Shown here in pieces: positions 11,119 to 21,335 of a stretch of 64,000 nt of DNA; within the stretch, counting starts at the first letter, position 1; each line of letters starts with the position of its first letter. The notes under the pieces were generated by a model. That model did not search any database and was not told where the DNA came from. It saw only the letters and a program-made list of their open reading frames with translations. This DNA comes from Corallium rubrum (Eukaryota > Cnidaria > Anthozoa > Scleralcyonacea > Coralliidae): assembly GCA_964035015.1 (NCBI GenBank), contig OZ035997.1, forward strand, positions 25,147,834 to 25,211,833, given 5' to 3'. The position numbers were made by a program, and so were the translations under genes.

Positions 11119-13250
11119 GTAATATTAAATGTACAATTGAGCTAATACCATTTTTTCTGGCAAAGATTTCTTTCGTCATGATCGTTGAAAAACTATTTCG
11201 TAATCTAACCGAACTTATAAATTATAATTTGCTAACGTAAATTTAAATAATTTTTATCTCGCGTGTAAAGTGGACTCCACGCAAGTCGAGATTAGCCCAT
11301 GGATTAGCCCTCCGCCCGGGTTGGGGGAACATAGAAGAAACAACTGTGAAATCTCCAACCAAGAAACACAGTTGTCAGTTGTAGAAACTCATATCTTACC
11401 TCGACAAGATAAACTCTCCTCACCGAAATTGTAAAGTTCTCAATATGTTCATAGGTAGAAAATCCATCGCCGTCGTGGTGTTGACCAACTTCAAACGTGT
11501 ATGCAATTCCATCAGAGCAAATCCTTCTGGCGTATGTCATGTAAGTTGTGGGAAGAAACTTTCTACGTCACAAAACGTCATAAAATAGTCAACTTTTTTT
11601 TTTAAAACATCTCAAAATCGAGATCTTGTTGACAATACATAGCTCGGCAAAGAGGTCTGGACACGAGACACAGGGAGCAACAACTTTTTAAACGTATTAT
11701 TGAAAGATATCATGTACGTGTGTTGTTAGAAATTTCATATAAAGCGTCTGCACATACTCACTTCTTGTTCATCCCGAATTTTAAGGTAAAATAATTTATG
11801 TCGTAATGGCATAATGCGACAGTCCTTGCCGCTCCAAATGCAATCTGCCGCTCCAAATACAAGCTGCCGCTCCTAATACAATCTGCCGCTCTTCATTGAT
11901 TTAAACGTTGCTCTTCTGCCGCAGTTAATGCTTGTATTAGGTTCGGTACTAAGAAGAGCGACGTTTGAACCGGGCCTCACTTGTATAAATTCTGGAGAAA
12001 AATCTGATGGACTCAATGGTGCACACTGATGTACACTTTTTTATCTCTATATATTTGTCATAACATAAGGCAACTTGGTGGAATAATTGCATTGACAACT
12101 TTGCCACAGCAAGAGGCATGGTTATTTACTACAATAGTGTATTGTGCATATCTGTCGAAACCCTTGCTAAATGCTAATCATGTCAAGAGATAAATTGATA
12201 ACTTATAATTTAAAAAAATAAAAGATATATGTGTAAAGAATCTGTGTCTATTGCAATTAATATTAAATTTTGGGATTTTCCAGCCTTCTTCGCAGACCAC
12301 TCTGTGGGCGATGATTGGGAAGAGGCGAGAAAAACTCATATGGAGTGGGCAAACTCGGGTGGAGTGGGGGTGGGCAAACTGGAGTGGAGTGGCAAAGTCG
12401 GGTGGAGTGGGTAAACTTGTAGTGGGTGAGAGAGTGTTACTTGGGCCACAGACTGCACAGAGTTGCCTGTGGGGTAGGTACATCTCAATAATGAGGCAGC
12501 ATTTCACTTGCGATAGTAACTTCTAGTAATATTTACCAGATTATAAACTGCCTTCATCAACTCTGTATTACATCTTCTATTTTTGGTTTTTGTACCATTA
12601 ATAAATTAATTAGTAAATTGCTTGTCAAGTTAACATTTCTTCGATTTCTATTTTCTAATATTTTATTTTCTATTATTTTCGTCTTGTTTATTCCGTGACT
12701 GTCCGCGGCTATCATTCTAACCGTCCGTGATCAAGATTTATAATAAATTAATTGATATTTAAAGATTTAAGAAAAACTAACCATTTTTTATTGAAAACTT
12801 TTGACCGGTTTGATGGTCCCATAGTTTTAACATTCGCCGGCCTCGCTTGTTTTTTTAAGACTAAGTCTAAGAAAAGAGTCATTGCAATTCGCAGAAAAGA
12901 CTGATTAAACACACTTATTTTAAATTAACTGGAATTAAAAAAACATTCGTGTTTTGTCGGTTTGTTTTTTAGTCGACGGTGTTTTTGTCGTCGCCGTGAC
13001 CGTTTTTTTTTACGTGCACGGTGATTTGGAGCCTTGGGGTGTAATTTTTCTGGAGTGCATGTTTTTCTGGTATATGGGGTTAATAGTCTTGTTTTTGTCA
13101 TTAAGAAATTAGGTTGCGTAACCACTAACCAGTGAGTCAAAGAAAAAGTGAGTTTTTTGGTGATAATATTGGTGCATGCATTTTCTATTTCGGTCATGAG
13201 TGAAACAGCGAAATGTTGAAACCGCTAAGGGTATATACAATTGTACGGTG
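11119..13250. other. mostly unassigned sequence with two small repeat blocks
   Basis: Apart from the candidate exon at 11400-11526, two repeats stand out. 11824-11898 has four units of about 20 bp starting TGCCGCTC(C/T), with a partial inverted echo to 11960. 12340-12420 is a GGAGTGGG(C/T)AAACT minisatellite. Frames between them (for example 12178-12507) follow these repeats and are not convincing genes. Confidence 0.5.
11400..11526 (-). CDS. candidate isolated exon, product unknown
   Basis: A minus-strand open segment is bordered by a plausible acceptor (CGCCAG at 11527) and a good donor (GAG|GTAAGATAT at 11399). It reads about 42 residues with balanced composition (SDGIAYTFEVGQHHDGDGF region). 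It does not resemble a mobile-element protein I know, so it could be a host exon. I do not recognise the family, and a chance frame cannot be excluded. Confidence 0.25.
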
Positions 13251-13255
13251 GCCCG

Positions 13256-13433
13256 TATAATATCTTTATTTAGACTCAAACACAACGAAAACTACTATGC
13301 TATCAATCCATGATGTTTACACTCATAGAGTCTCAACGCGAGTGTCTACTCTCGCACGTGACTATGGTTACGTCATCATCACACTTCTCCCTACGTTACA
13401 CATTACGCATCCTATTTTCAGTAGTTGTTAACA
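13256..13433 (-). repeat. 3' LTR of the gypsy element
   Basis: On the minus strand it starts TGTTAACAACTACTG and includes an AATAAA signal. It matches 19945-20088 for about 120 bp. The start is assigned from the TGT; the end is where the two copies diverge, after AAAGATATTATA. Confidence 0.65.
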
Positions 13434-13648
13434 GAACTCAACGTGTGGTTTTTTGTTGGTTTTTTTTACATATATCTGTGGTAGTCATGCATAAACTTGC
13501 TTTGTACGGTCATTTAATGAGAAACAACTGAAGAGTTTGGATCATGATAAAAGTTTGTCTGCTGCCTGTTTCTTATCGGGTATCTTCTTGCTTCTTCTTC
13601 ATCTTGTTGATCCTGTCCATTTCTCACCTTCCCATCTTCCTCGTCATC

Positions 13649-14453
13649 TCAGACTTCATCCAGATCATCACAAGATTGGTCTTGTTCATTGTCTTTGTTT
13701 ATGGGTTTGAAGTAGGATATGTTGCTGGTTATTTGATGCGAATGTCTTTGAGCTGTAATGGTAGAGCCTTTGACTTTAATTACCTTATATGGACTGGGGT
13801 TAAATTTAGTTGAAAATGTATTCTTCTTTTGTTGCTTACAGAGAACTAAATCACCGACATTGATCTGGATTTTCTTCACATGTCTGGCCTGATCAGCATA
13901 CGTTTTTATTTCCGTCTTGGCTTCCTGGTCGTTCTGCCTTGCCACTGCATGCTTGTTGATTGGTTTGGGTGTTGTGGGTTGTGGTAGTTTGGTACGGATC
14001 GTTCAGCTGGGGCAACCTTGGTGGTATTATGGGTGGTATTATAGTTCAGAAGAAAGGTATATAGCTCCTTTTTCAATAGTTTTCCTTCTGTGCGTGCTGT
14101 TATAGGATGGACTTTAGCAATGGTTTCATGAATGACTCCGCTTCCGAGTTCCCTTGTGGCCATAATGGGGTAATTGTGTTGAACTGTATGCCATGGATCT
14201 CCATGTATCTTCTTATTTCATGTCCGTTAAATGGTGGGCCATTATCGGTGATTACTTTGTGAGGCATTCCATGTGTGGAGAATATTCTGTCGAGTTTTGG
14301 TATTACGGTGGTTGCTGCTGTTGAATGTATAATTTCAACTTCCGGGTATCTGGAATAAGCATCTATGACAACCAGTAGTAGCTCTCCACTGGGAAGGGGA
14401 CCAAGGAAATCCATATGCACCGTATGCCACGGTGCTGGTGGCAGTCTTGACAT
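13649..14453 (-). pseudogene. gypsy integrase core and C-terminal part
   Basis: Three overlapping minus-strand frames give the integrase catalytic core and tail. The core (14100-14453) has the first Asp in HMDFLGP, the second in ITDNGPPF and the Glu in GNSEAES, the D,D,E triad of gypsy integrases. The tail frames (13906-14163 and 13649-13945) match the integrase end, with LNYNTTHN and GDLVLCKQ-like stretches. Frameshifts near 14100 and 13920 separate them. Confidence 0.85.
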
Positions 14454-14645
14454 CTTTAAAGGTACAGGAGGGTTAGCTGATGTAGTACTTTGACATGGGA
14501 TACAGGAGTCTATGATCTTCTTTACTGCCGAGTTAATTGTTTAGTTTTGGTCAATCCCTCCAGACCTTCATGGACCAGGTCTATAGCTTGCTGTCGTAGT
14601 GTGAAAGCTTCTAGGACAGCGTCGGCCACGGTTGAAATCCAAATA

Positions 14646-14831
14646 TTACCAGGGTTAAGTCACGTTGGCCTGAAAAACAGAGAAAAATCTTCTCGACGTT
14701 TCGAGCGAAGGCCCTTCGTCAGGAGAAATTAGAAATTAGTTTTACTAATTTCTCCTGACGAAGGGCCTTCGCTCGAAACGTCGAGAAGATTTTTCTCTGT
14801 TTTTCAGGCCAACGTGACTTAACCCTGGTAA
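14646..14831. mobile_element. 186-bp perfect-palindrome MITE with TA duplication
   Basis: The element starts TTACCAGGGTTAAGTCACG and ends with its complement. Almost the whole length is one inverted repeat around about 14738. TA flanks both ends (14644-14645 and 14832-14833), as for Tc1/mariner MITEs. It interrupts the gypsy pol gene between the integrase zinc-binding and core regions. A related end is at about 62975. Confidence 0.92.
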
Positions 14832-14858
14832 TAAATTGTCGTAGTGTGGTTGTTGACT

Positions 14859-15125
14859 TTAGGACCAGGTCGTTGTCGTTGTTGGTGGAAAGTTCACTGA
14901 GTAGATATCAAGTTCTCGTCTGTTGATTCTTGGACCTGTGAGCTTTCTTGACTCGTGCCACTTTCCAGTTCTGATGTACTTGACAACTGCTTGAAGAGTT
15001 GCATCTTCCTTTGTCTGCGTTTTGATGTCTTCGAGGCTGATCGACTTTGGCGTTGTATGTTGAGCAATGAAGTTGATGTACTCTTCTGCTACATTTCTAT
15101 GATGGTATGTTTCTGCTGTCACCAC
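14859..15125 (-). pseudogene. gypsy integrase zinc-binding region and RNase H end
   Basis: This minus-strand frame joins the RNase H side (15119 and above) to the N-terminal integrase region, with the LEDIKTQTKEDATLQAVVKY stretch usual for gypsy polyproteins. The HHCC finger itself is expected near the palindromic MITE insertion and is not readable. Confidence 0.6.
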
Positions 15126-15823
15126 TGGGTGTCGCGACAGGTAGTCAGAGGGATTATCTTTTCCAGGCGATATTTTACTGTGAAGCGGTACTTGTGAAGG
15201 CGTTGGAACAATCTTTCTATTCTGGCAGGTGGTTTGGAGTTAGGATTGTTGCAGAATAATTCAAGTGGTTTGTGGTCAGTGTACAACACAAATTCTGCAC
15301 CATAGAGGTATATATGGAATCTTTCCATGGCCCATACTCTGGCGAGTGCTTCTCGTTCAGTTTGACTGTATCTTTGTTCCACATGAGTGAGAGCTCGACT
15401 TGCATATAAGCGATCACTTTGTAGTCTTCTTTACCTGGAGTGTGTTGTTGTAGGATCGCACCTAAACCAGTTGGGCTTGCATCGGCCGTTGAGTTCTGTT
15501 TGTTTGTTGGTGTCAAAATATGCCATGACTGGGGCAGAAGTTAGAGCTGCTGTCAAGGTTTTCCAAGCTGTCTCATGCATTGGTAACCACTCGAATCTGG
15601 CGCTCTTCTTGGTGAGTTGACGTAGAGGTGCTGTTATGGTTGCATAGTTGATAATGAATTTTGAACAATAGTTCGCCATTCCCAGTAGGCTGCGAACTCC
15701 ACTGACATTAGATGGATGGGGCGCGTTGACTATGGCGGTTATCTTCTTGGGGTCAGGGCTCACTCCGCCTGCAGAACTAAAATCATCCCGAATAATTCGA
15801 GGGTATGCTTGTTGTAGGCGCAT
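15119..15823 (-). pseudogene. gypsy RT thumb and RNase H domain
   Basis: Frames 15431-15823 and 15119-15382 give the RT/RNase H connection (SLLGMANYCSKFI) and RNase H (TEREALARVWAMERFHIYLYG, LYTDHKPLE). The order and spacing fit gypsy pol. Frameshifts at about 15760 and 15400 break the reading. Confidence 0.85.
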
Positions 15824-16446
15824 TTTGACTTTTTGAGGGTGAGACCAACTTGTCGCAATCGTGCGAATACATTCCTAAGAGCTGTGTCGTGGGAGGACTG
15901 TGTAGAACTAAAGATTAAGATGTCATCGCTGATGTTAAGAACACCATCAATACCAGCAATTGCTTGGCTTATGGCAAACTGGAATACTTCAGCTGCTGAG
16001 GATGTGCCATAGTTGAGTCGGACGTATCGATGTAGCCCTTTATGAGTACGAAAAGTAGTAATGTTCCTGGACTCCGGTGCGAGGTATATTTGATGATAGC
16101 CATGGCGAAGATCTAATTTGGAAAACACTTTAGCACCATTTAGTTTGTGAATAAGTTCATCAACAGTGGCATAGGATGGCGCTCGCGGAGTATTGCTGTG
16201 TTGGGCAGACGCGTGTCCACACAAATTCTTACTTCGTCTGGGTTAATTTTTCGGTTTCGGTGTTACAACTAATGGTGAAACCCATGGAGTAGCACCTCTA
16301 CCGTTTTCTGCTAAGTGGTCAAGCTCTTGGTCCACTTTGTTACGAATGTGAAATAGTATTCTTCTTTCTGGTTGTGCAACAGGCTTTACATTCGGGTCTA
16401 TGCATGTGAAGTTTGAGTTGAAAGTTTTTGAGGCAGCCGATTCCAC
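15760..16446 (-). pseudogene. gypsy reverse transcriptase
   Basis: Minus-strand frames at 16243-16446 and 15760-16224 cover the RT fingers and palm. Visible are PWVSPLVVTPK, FSKLDLRHGYHQI (first catalytic Asp) and NISDDILIF (the DD box, with Ile-Ser in place of the usual Tyr/Val-X). One shift lies near 16230. It copies RNA to DNA in the element's life cycle; this copy cannot be functional. Confidence 0.88.
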
Positions 16447-16455
16447 TGAATAAGT

Positions 16456-17421
16456 CTCTAGTTATTTTTCGAAGGCGTGTGTGATATTGATCCAGTGTTT
16501 CCTCGGTAGTTTGTCGGGCTTGACGGAATACATACATTTCCTGTTTTAAAATCGTCGTCATCTCCAGTATTGGATAAGGTTTCAAATATTTCCCAGAAAT
16601 TTGGGTCATTTGTGCCGCTGCTCTCGGGCAGCGGCTATATTCGCCTAATAATATAATTATGTATTCTAGAATTTCTAATGAGTGTGATTCTACTGTATTC
16701 TAGTGTTTCTCATTATTCAGGTCATTGAGTTCTTTAGAATTCGCCTAAATCGTGCATGTATGTATGTATGTATAAACAACCTGTAAACGACGATAAGGAC
16801 TGTGAGGTCAAGCAAGTTCAAACGCTTTTGGAAGTACTATGCTAAAGACAAATGAGGACCTTTATGTGCTCTCGAAGTAGACTGACTCATGCCGAATGCA
16901 ACGCGAGTCGGGCACTTCGCATCGCCCGTAATGTTGTTGGTCAATTTGGCCAATTTCTAGCACCTGTTTACAAAGATTACTATGGCCAACACTATGGATA
17001 GTGGCACTTTCAGTGCAAAAATAAGACGAGCTAGGGAAGTACTTTGTCGTCGAAGTAAGCAAATGTTTTTTAGTTATAACTGTTCCTTAGTCCATGCTGA
17101 AGTTAAAAATAGAGTCGGGCAAAGAAGAAATATGTCACCGTTTGAGCAAAATTTGAATTATTATGTGCCCTCATTATTTACTGTTGGGAATCTCCATTAT
17201 GGTCCTTAATACGCACGCTCGCCATGCATCTTGTCCCAAATTTCTGGTAATGCTCTACTTGTGGACCAGTTTGATAGAGCAGGAGAGCTCGTTTGTGTGT
17301 TGCGTTTGTGATGTTTCCCGCTCGGAGATAAGTGTTGAATCGCTTGAGCCATTGTTTCCATCGAGTGGATAAACTGCTTGGATCCGCATGTGGATCGAAC
17401 TGTGGCATTGGGATGAGGCAT
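16456..17421 (-). pseudogene. gypsy gag, interrupted
   Basis: The gag start reads FDPHADPSSLSTRWKQWLKR at 17340-17408, a pattern seen in gag of animal gypsy elements. The middle part (VFRQARQTTEETLDQYHTRL) is at about 16470-16530. Between about 16615 and 17215 the frame is lost in sequence that does not look like gag, so a further insertion of roughly 0.6 kb is likely, although its ends were not resolved. A 51-residue plus-strand frame in it (16855-17010) is unrecognised. Confidence 0.65.
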
Positions 17422-17495
17422 TACCCGAAATTAATGACAAAATGGCCACCGCTTGAAAGCCAATTTACATATATTCCTTAGAGGATGGCGGCCCA

Positions 17496-18128
17496 TTTTG
17501 AACAGTAAATATATAAGGCGAATATGTTAAAGTGAGAATTCTGCTTATTGAGTAGCTTGCCAACTATTTGGCGACCTCCTGATCTAAACAACAACCATTA
17601 TCCAATCATTTAGAGACCTATTTATTTTCATCAGATATATCTGCGATCTGCCAAATTTTGTTGAAAATAGTAAATAAATAAGCAAGTCATGCACCACTGA
17701 ATTGCGGTAGGATTTTGTTTGATACCTTCAAAATCGTCTTTGGTCAAATATTTGACAGTTGATAGAAGAACCTTTATCTTGTATGTAATAAATTACATAT
17801 TGACCAAATGGGCTGGAGTTGTATACATCCAATTCAACAACTACCCGGACTTGTAATGACAACAAGAAAATATGCATTTTGAACACACCATGATTGATGG
17901 AGGCTCAAACATTGACAAACGACAGCTCGAGAGATATCGTCATTTGGCAGATCGTAGGTATACCTGATTTAAACAAATAAGGAAGTGAACAATTTGAAAA
18001 TCGCTGTTGCTTAAATAGCGAGGTCGGCAAATAGTAGGCGAGATACTCAATTAGCAGAATTTTCATTTTAACATTTCTGTTATATTTATTTTATTTTTAT
18101 TCACTCTATATATTTACTGTTCAAAATT
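17496..18128. mobile_element. inverted-repeat element of about 630 bp
   Basis: The left arm begins TTTTGAACAGTAAATATAT and the right arm ends with its complement. The arms agree loosely over about 110 bp, including GTTAAA, AAAATTCTGCT and a GGCGACCTC-type stretch. The interior also has matching GATCTGCCAAAT words at 17645 and 17944. No coding frame is seen. Confidence 0.6.
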
Positions 18129-18138
18129 ACTACCAACA

Positions 18139-19602
18139 TATTTACCCGCTGTTGACCAAGTGCCTTATATTGAACCCCACGAGGTCTGTGAGAAACTCTT
18201 GGCCGTTAACACCTCAAAAACATGTGGTCCTGATAATATTCCGGGTCGCCTTTTGAAGGAATTTGCATACCTATTCGCTGAACCAGTTGCGAACATTTTC
18301 AATACATCACTTTCATCTGGGATTGTTCCAAATATATGGAAAGATTCACACATTACTCCCATCCCAAAAATCAAGCAACCTGCTGATGAGGCTGATACAA
18401 GACCTATATCACTAACGGCATGCCTTTCTAAGGTACTCGAAGATTTCGTTGTTCAATGGATGATCTCTGACGTCAGGAATAATATCGACCCACAACAGTT
18501 CGGTTCTTTAAAAGGTTCATCTACCACCTATTGCCTGCTTGATCTGTTGCATTCCCGGCTCTCCCATTTGGATTCCCCTGGTCAATACCTTCGCATATGC
18601 TTATTGGATTTCTCTAAGGCTTTCGATCGAATTGACCATAATGTCCTCATTCAAAAACTTGTCGACATCGGAGTTAGGAGATCTTTAATCCCATGGATTG
18701 CAAATTTTCTATCAGGGCGAAGGCAGTGCGTCAAACTTGGTGAAGTTATTTCTAGTTGGCTACCTGTCAAAGCTGGAGTCCCCCAAGGAACGAAATTGGG
18801 TCCGATCCTGTTCTTAATTATGGTCAATGACTTACAATGTAGTTCGGGAAAATCTGACATTTGGAAATTCGTTGATGATGTTACCCTCTCTGAAGGTCTA
18901 TTAAGAAATGGGGAGCCGTCTGTAATCCAGTCCGATCTAACTTCTGTTGGTGTATGGGCATCTAACAACCTGATGAAATTAAACGCAAAGAAATGTAAAG
19001 AGACGTTAATTTGTTTCTTTCGGAACAAACCTGATCTGCCAAGTCTGTGTGTCGAAGACCAGGTCTTGGAATCTGTATCATCACACAAGATTCTTGGTTT
19101 GATTATCCAGGATGATCTTAGGTGGAACGAACATATTGCGATGATTGTTACCAAAGCATCTAAGCGACTACATATCCTGCGTGTTCTGCGGCGGGGAGGG
19201 ATTCCACCGCACGACCTCATCACAATTTATTATGCATTGATTAGATCTATTTTAGAATATTGCTGTGCAGTATGGCATTGTAGTCTGCCTAGGTATTTGT
19301 CTGAAGTGGTTGAGAAAATCCAAAAACGTGCACTGAGGATTATACTGCCAGGCCGATCTTACAGTGAAGCGCAAGAAATGTTGCAGTGCCCTAGGCTGGA
19401 TATACGTCGAAGTGAGCTTTGTGAGAAAACAGTGAAAAAGATTGCGTTAGGCGGCCGCCTATCGTGTCATGTAACCCTGACGAGGGAGAACGAACACGGA
19501 TATAATTTAAGGAATATTGAACAATTTTCTTCTTTTAAATGTAGAACTGATAGGTTTAGTAACAGCTTCTTCCCTAGCATGATTAGTGTTTTAAACAAAT
19601 AA
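18139..19602 (+). CDS. LINE reverse transcriptase, 5'-truncated (CR1/L2/Jockey type)
   Basis: A continuous plus-strand frame (a Met at 18160 gives 480 residues; the frame is open upstream) encodes the RT of a non-LTR retrotransposon. Visible in order are KTCGPDNIPG (fingers), RPISL, LLDFSKAFDRIDH (motif A Asp), AGVPQGTKLGPILF (motif B) and KFVDDVTLSE (motif C, F-V-D-D). The thumb and C-terminal region follow, with ILEYCCAVWH and EKIQKRALRII. There is no endonuclease domain, so the copy was truncated at its 5' end on insertion, as LINEs commonly are. The frame is free of stops, so the insertion is young. A (TTA)n tail follows. Confidence 0.9.
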   Translation, partial: YLPAVDQVPYIEPHEVCEKLLAVNTSKTCGPDNIPGRLLKEFAYLFAEPVANIFNTSLSSGIVPNIWKDSHITPIPKIKQPADEADTRPISLTACLSKVLEDFVVQWMISDVRNNIDPQQFGSLKGSSTTYCLLDLLHSRLSHLDSPGQYLRICLLDFSKAFDRIDHNVLIQKLVDIGVRRSLIPWIANFLSGRRQCVKLGEVISSWLPVKAGVPQGTKLGPILFLIMVNDLQCSSGKSDIWKFVDDVTLSEGLLRNGEPSVIQSDLTSVGVWASNNLMKLNAKKCKETLICFFRNKPDLPSLCVEDQVLESVSSHKILGLIIQDDLRWNEHIAMIVTKASKRLHILRVLRRGGIPPHDLITIYYALIRSILEYCCAVWHCSLPRYLSEVVEKIQKRALRIILPGRSYSEAQEMLQCPRLDIRRSELCEKTVKKIALGGRLSCHVTLTRENEHGYNLRNIEQFSSFKCRTDRFSNSFFPSMISVLNK

Positions 19603-19733
19603 TTGTTCTTAGTTACATAGTTTTATTCTTAAAGATACATTGTAATATAGCTTGATATTGTTATTGCAACTTTTACTCTAATTGTAAAACACATTGTAAT
19701 TCATTTTATGCGATGATGTGTTATTAAACATTA

Positions 19734-19735
<2 letters not shown>

Positions 19736-19822
<87 letters not shown>
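19736..19822. repeat. (TTA)n microsatellite, LINE 3' tail
   Basis: About 29 copies of TTA follow the LINE 3' UTR. CR1/L2-type LINEs characteristically end in short tandem repeats, so it likely arose with the insertion. Confidence 0.9.
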
Positions 19823-19823
<1 letters not shown>

Positions 19824-19944
19824 GATACCATTTCATAAAGGCTATAGGTAAATTAGCCCTTAAGCGGCGGCCATTTTGTCATCAATTTCTGGTAATGTCT
19901 AACTTTGTAGCCATCGCGTGGGAGTATATCGATATCCTCGTCGC

Positions 19945-20088
19945 CAAATATAATATCTTTATTTAGACTCAAACACAACGAAAACTACTATGCTATCAAT
20001 CCATGATGTTTACACTCCTAGAGTCTCAACGCGACGAGTGTCTACTCTCGCACGTGTCTATGATTACGTCATCATCACATCTCGTATA
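19945..20088 (-). repeat. truncated 5' LTR and leader of the gypsy element
   Basis: It is a direct copy of 13256-13400. Homology stops near 20088, where the ATACACAA repeat begins. The leader TTGGCGACGAGGAT (minus strand) sits at 19930-19945. Confidence 0.65.
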
Positions 20089-20650
20089 TGCAATACACAA
20101 AAGCGAATATCAGTACACAAACAAAAGTTTCAATTCACAAGTAATTTAGCCGATACACATTACAAAGTATCGATTCACTGAAACGAATGTCAATACACAA
20201 CAAAGTTTCGCGAAATACACAACAATAAATGTTTTCAGTACGAAATAAATTCTTTCCACAAATGCACAACAAAGTATCATGCGACACCACTGACCTCTAT
20301 ATAACTGGACTTCCGGTCCACGATACTTTTGTATTACATGAAGTGTCCCCAATTGAACGGCGCCATCTTTGATTTTCTGGTTTGCTGATTGGTTAATTTT
20401 AGACCTATATAACAAGATGGTGTCCTGTCAGGGTCATCTGTGATTGGTCAATTTCGCAGCTCAGACCTAACAAGATCGCGGCTGATGGCGTGTAATTGGG
20501 CCATTTTTTCGTGGGGCACCCGCAGTCCAGTTATATAGAGGTCAGTGTGCGACACACAATAGTGTAATTTGATACACAACGAAGACTAGATCCCGATACA
20601 CAACGAAAAGTTTCCGATACACAAGGAACAACAGGACGGAGCAAGGCCAG
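20089..20650. repeat. degenerate ATACACAACAAAG repeat block, split by a MITE
   Basis: About fifteen imperfect units of (G)ATACACAACAAAGTTTC occur at 20089-20279 and 20556-20625. The MITE at 20288-20547 interrupts the block. No gene is visible. Confidence 0.75.
20288..20547. mobile_element. 260-bp MITE with 8-bp target duplication
   Basis: Terminal inverted repeats of 24 bp start CACTGACCTCTATATAACTG. TGCGACAC is duplicated at 20280-20287 and 20548-20555. Eight-bp duplications point to a hAT- or P-type transposase acting in trans. Confidence 0.92.
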
Positions 20651-21003
20651 AGCAATATGATGCATGCAAGATAAACCAATTTGTTTTCGCAAACACGAGT
20701 TGAATTAATTTATAACAAGCACATGAACAAACATGTCTTGTAAAATAAAAAGTTGCCCAAAAAATATTCGTATATAAAGGCAAACTTTATTTTATCGTGT
20801 ATACTGAGCTGCGATTTGCTAGCTCTCTTGAATGCGTTTCCATGGGAAATTTTACGCCTTTCTTATATAGGCGAGATCTCCAGCGGGTTGTCAATAGCGA
20901 GATCTCGCCTAGGAGGGCTCGTCCTTCGTCATGTAAACACAAACAAATTTTACAAAGAATTACGCTGAGATGCGGAATCTCGGCAAAGAGGGCTAGCCTG
21001 ACC

Positions 21004-21335
21004 AAGAGGGCTATAAATACAGGGACGTAGCCAGGGGGGAGGCGGGGGAGCCGCGGCTCCCCCCTTTTGATATAAAACAACAGACATGTAACTACAAAAC
21101 GGATGCAATATGAATTGTGTCAGGAAATAAACAGTATTAAAAACAGTGTATTCAATCTACTGAGTGTATGCATTTTGAGTATCTATGTAACGTTTGCGTG
21201 TTTTGAGTATTTTATATGATGTTTTTTAACCTTTAGAGTCTGTAAAATCTTCCTCCAAAAGCCAGGAAATGGTATTTCAGCGACTCTCGGTTTCAAAATT
21301 TCCCGGGGGAGCATGCCCCTGGACCCCCCTAAAAA
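21004..21335. repeat. dispersed repeat starting GGGACGTAGCCAGGGG
   Basis: The opening motif recurs at 58192 next to another G run. The end (CCCGGGGGAGCATGCCCCTGG, 21302) also looks like a transposon terminus. I see no transposase; the boundaries are approximate. Confidence 0.45.

Larger units (their letters stand above)
17419..19896. mobile_element. 2.5-kb element with about 60-bp terminal inverted repeats inside the gypsy gag start
   Basis: The left end CATTACCCGAAATTAATGAC (17419) and the right end (complement, ending at 19896) match for about 60 bp with some differences. They also share GACAAAATGGCC(A/G)CCGCTT. The element separates the gypsy leader and ATG (19897-19945) from the rest of gag (17418 down). 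No unambiguous target duplication was found. It carries another inverted-repeat element (17496-18128) and a LINE (18139-19822). Confidence 0.65.
13256..20088 (-). mobile_element. Ty3/gypsy LTR retrotransposon, minus strand, split by later insertions
   Basis: Two direct copies of an LTR-like sequence lie at 13256-13433 and 19945-20088. They share about 120 bp starting TATCTTTATTTAGACTCAAA and differ at a few sites. On the minus strand the right copy is followed by TTGGCGACGAGGAT, a leader typical of gypsy elements, and then an ATG with a few codons. That reading is cut at about 19897 and resumes near 17418 with gag, then pol down to 13649. I therefore read this as one element whose 5' LTR is truncated and whose gag start was split by a 2.5-kb element. 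AATAAA lies in the LTR. Many frameshifts show that it is dead. Confidence 0.75.

Noticed and set aside
12178-12526. Overlapping frames on both strands around 12.2-12.5 kb
   Set aside because: They coincide with a GGAGTGGG minisatellite and have no recognisable protein features.
18651-19223. 190-residue minus-strand frame
   Set aside because: It is the antisense shadow of the LINE reverse transcriptase, whose motifs are all on the plus strand.
19718-19966. Frame with a long poly-Tyr run
   Set aside because: It is the (TTA)n tail of the LINE.
20089-20650. Telomeric or centromeric satellite
   Set aside because: The units are too degenerate and the block too short; it looks like a local dispersed repeat.
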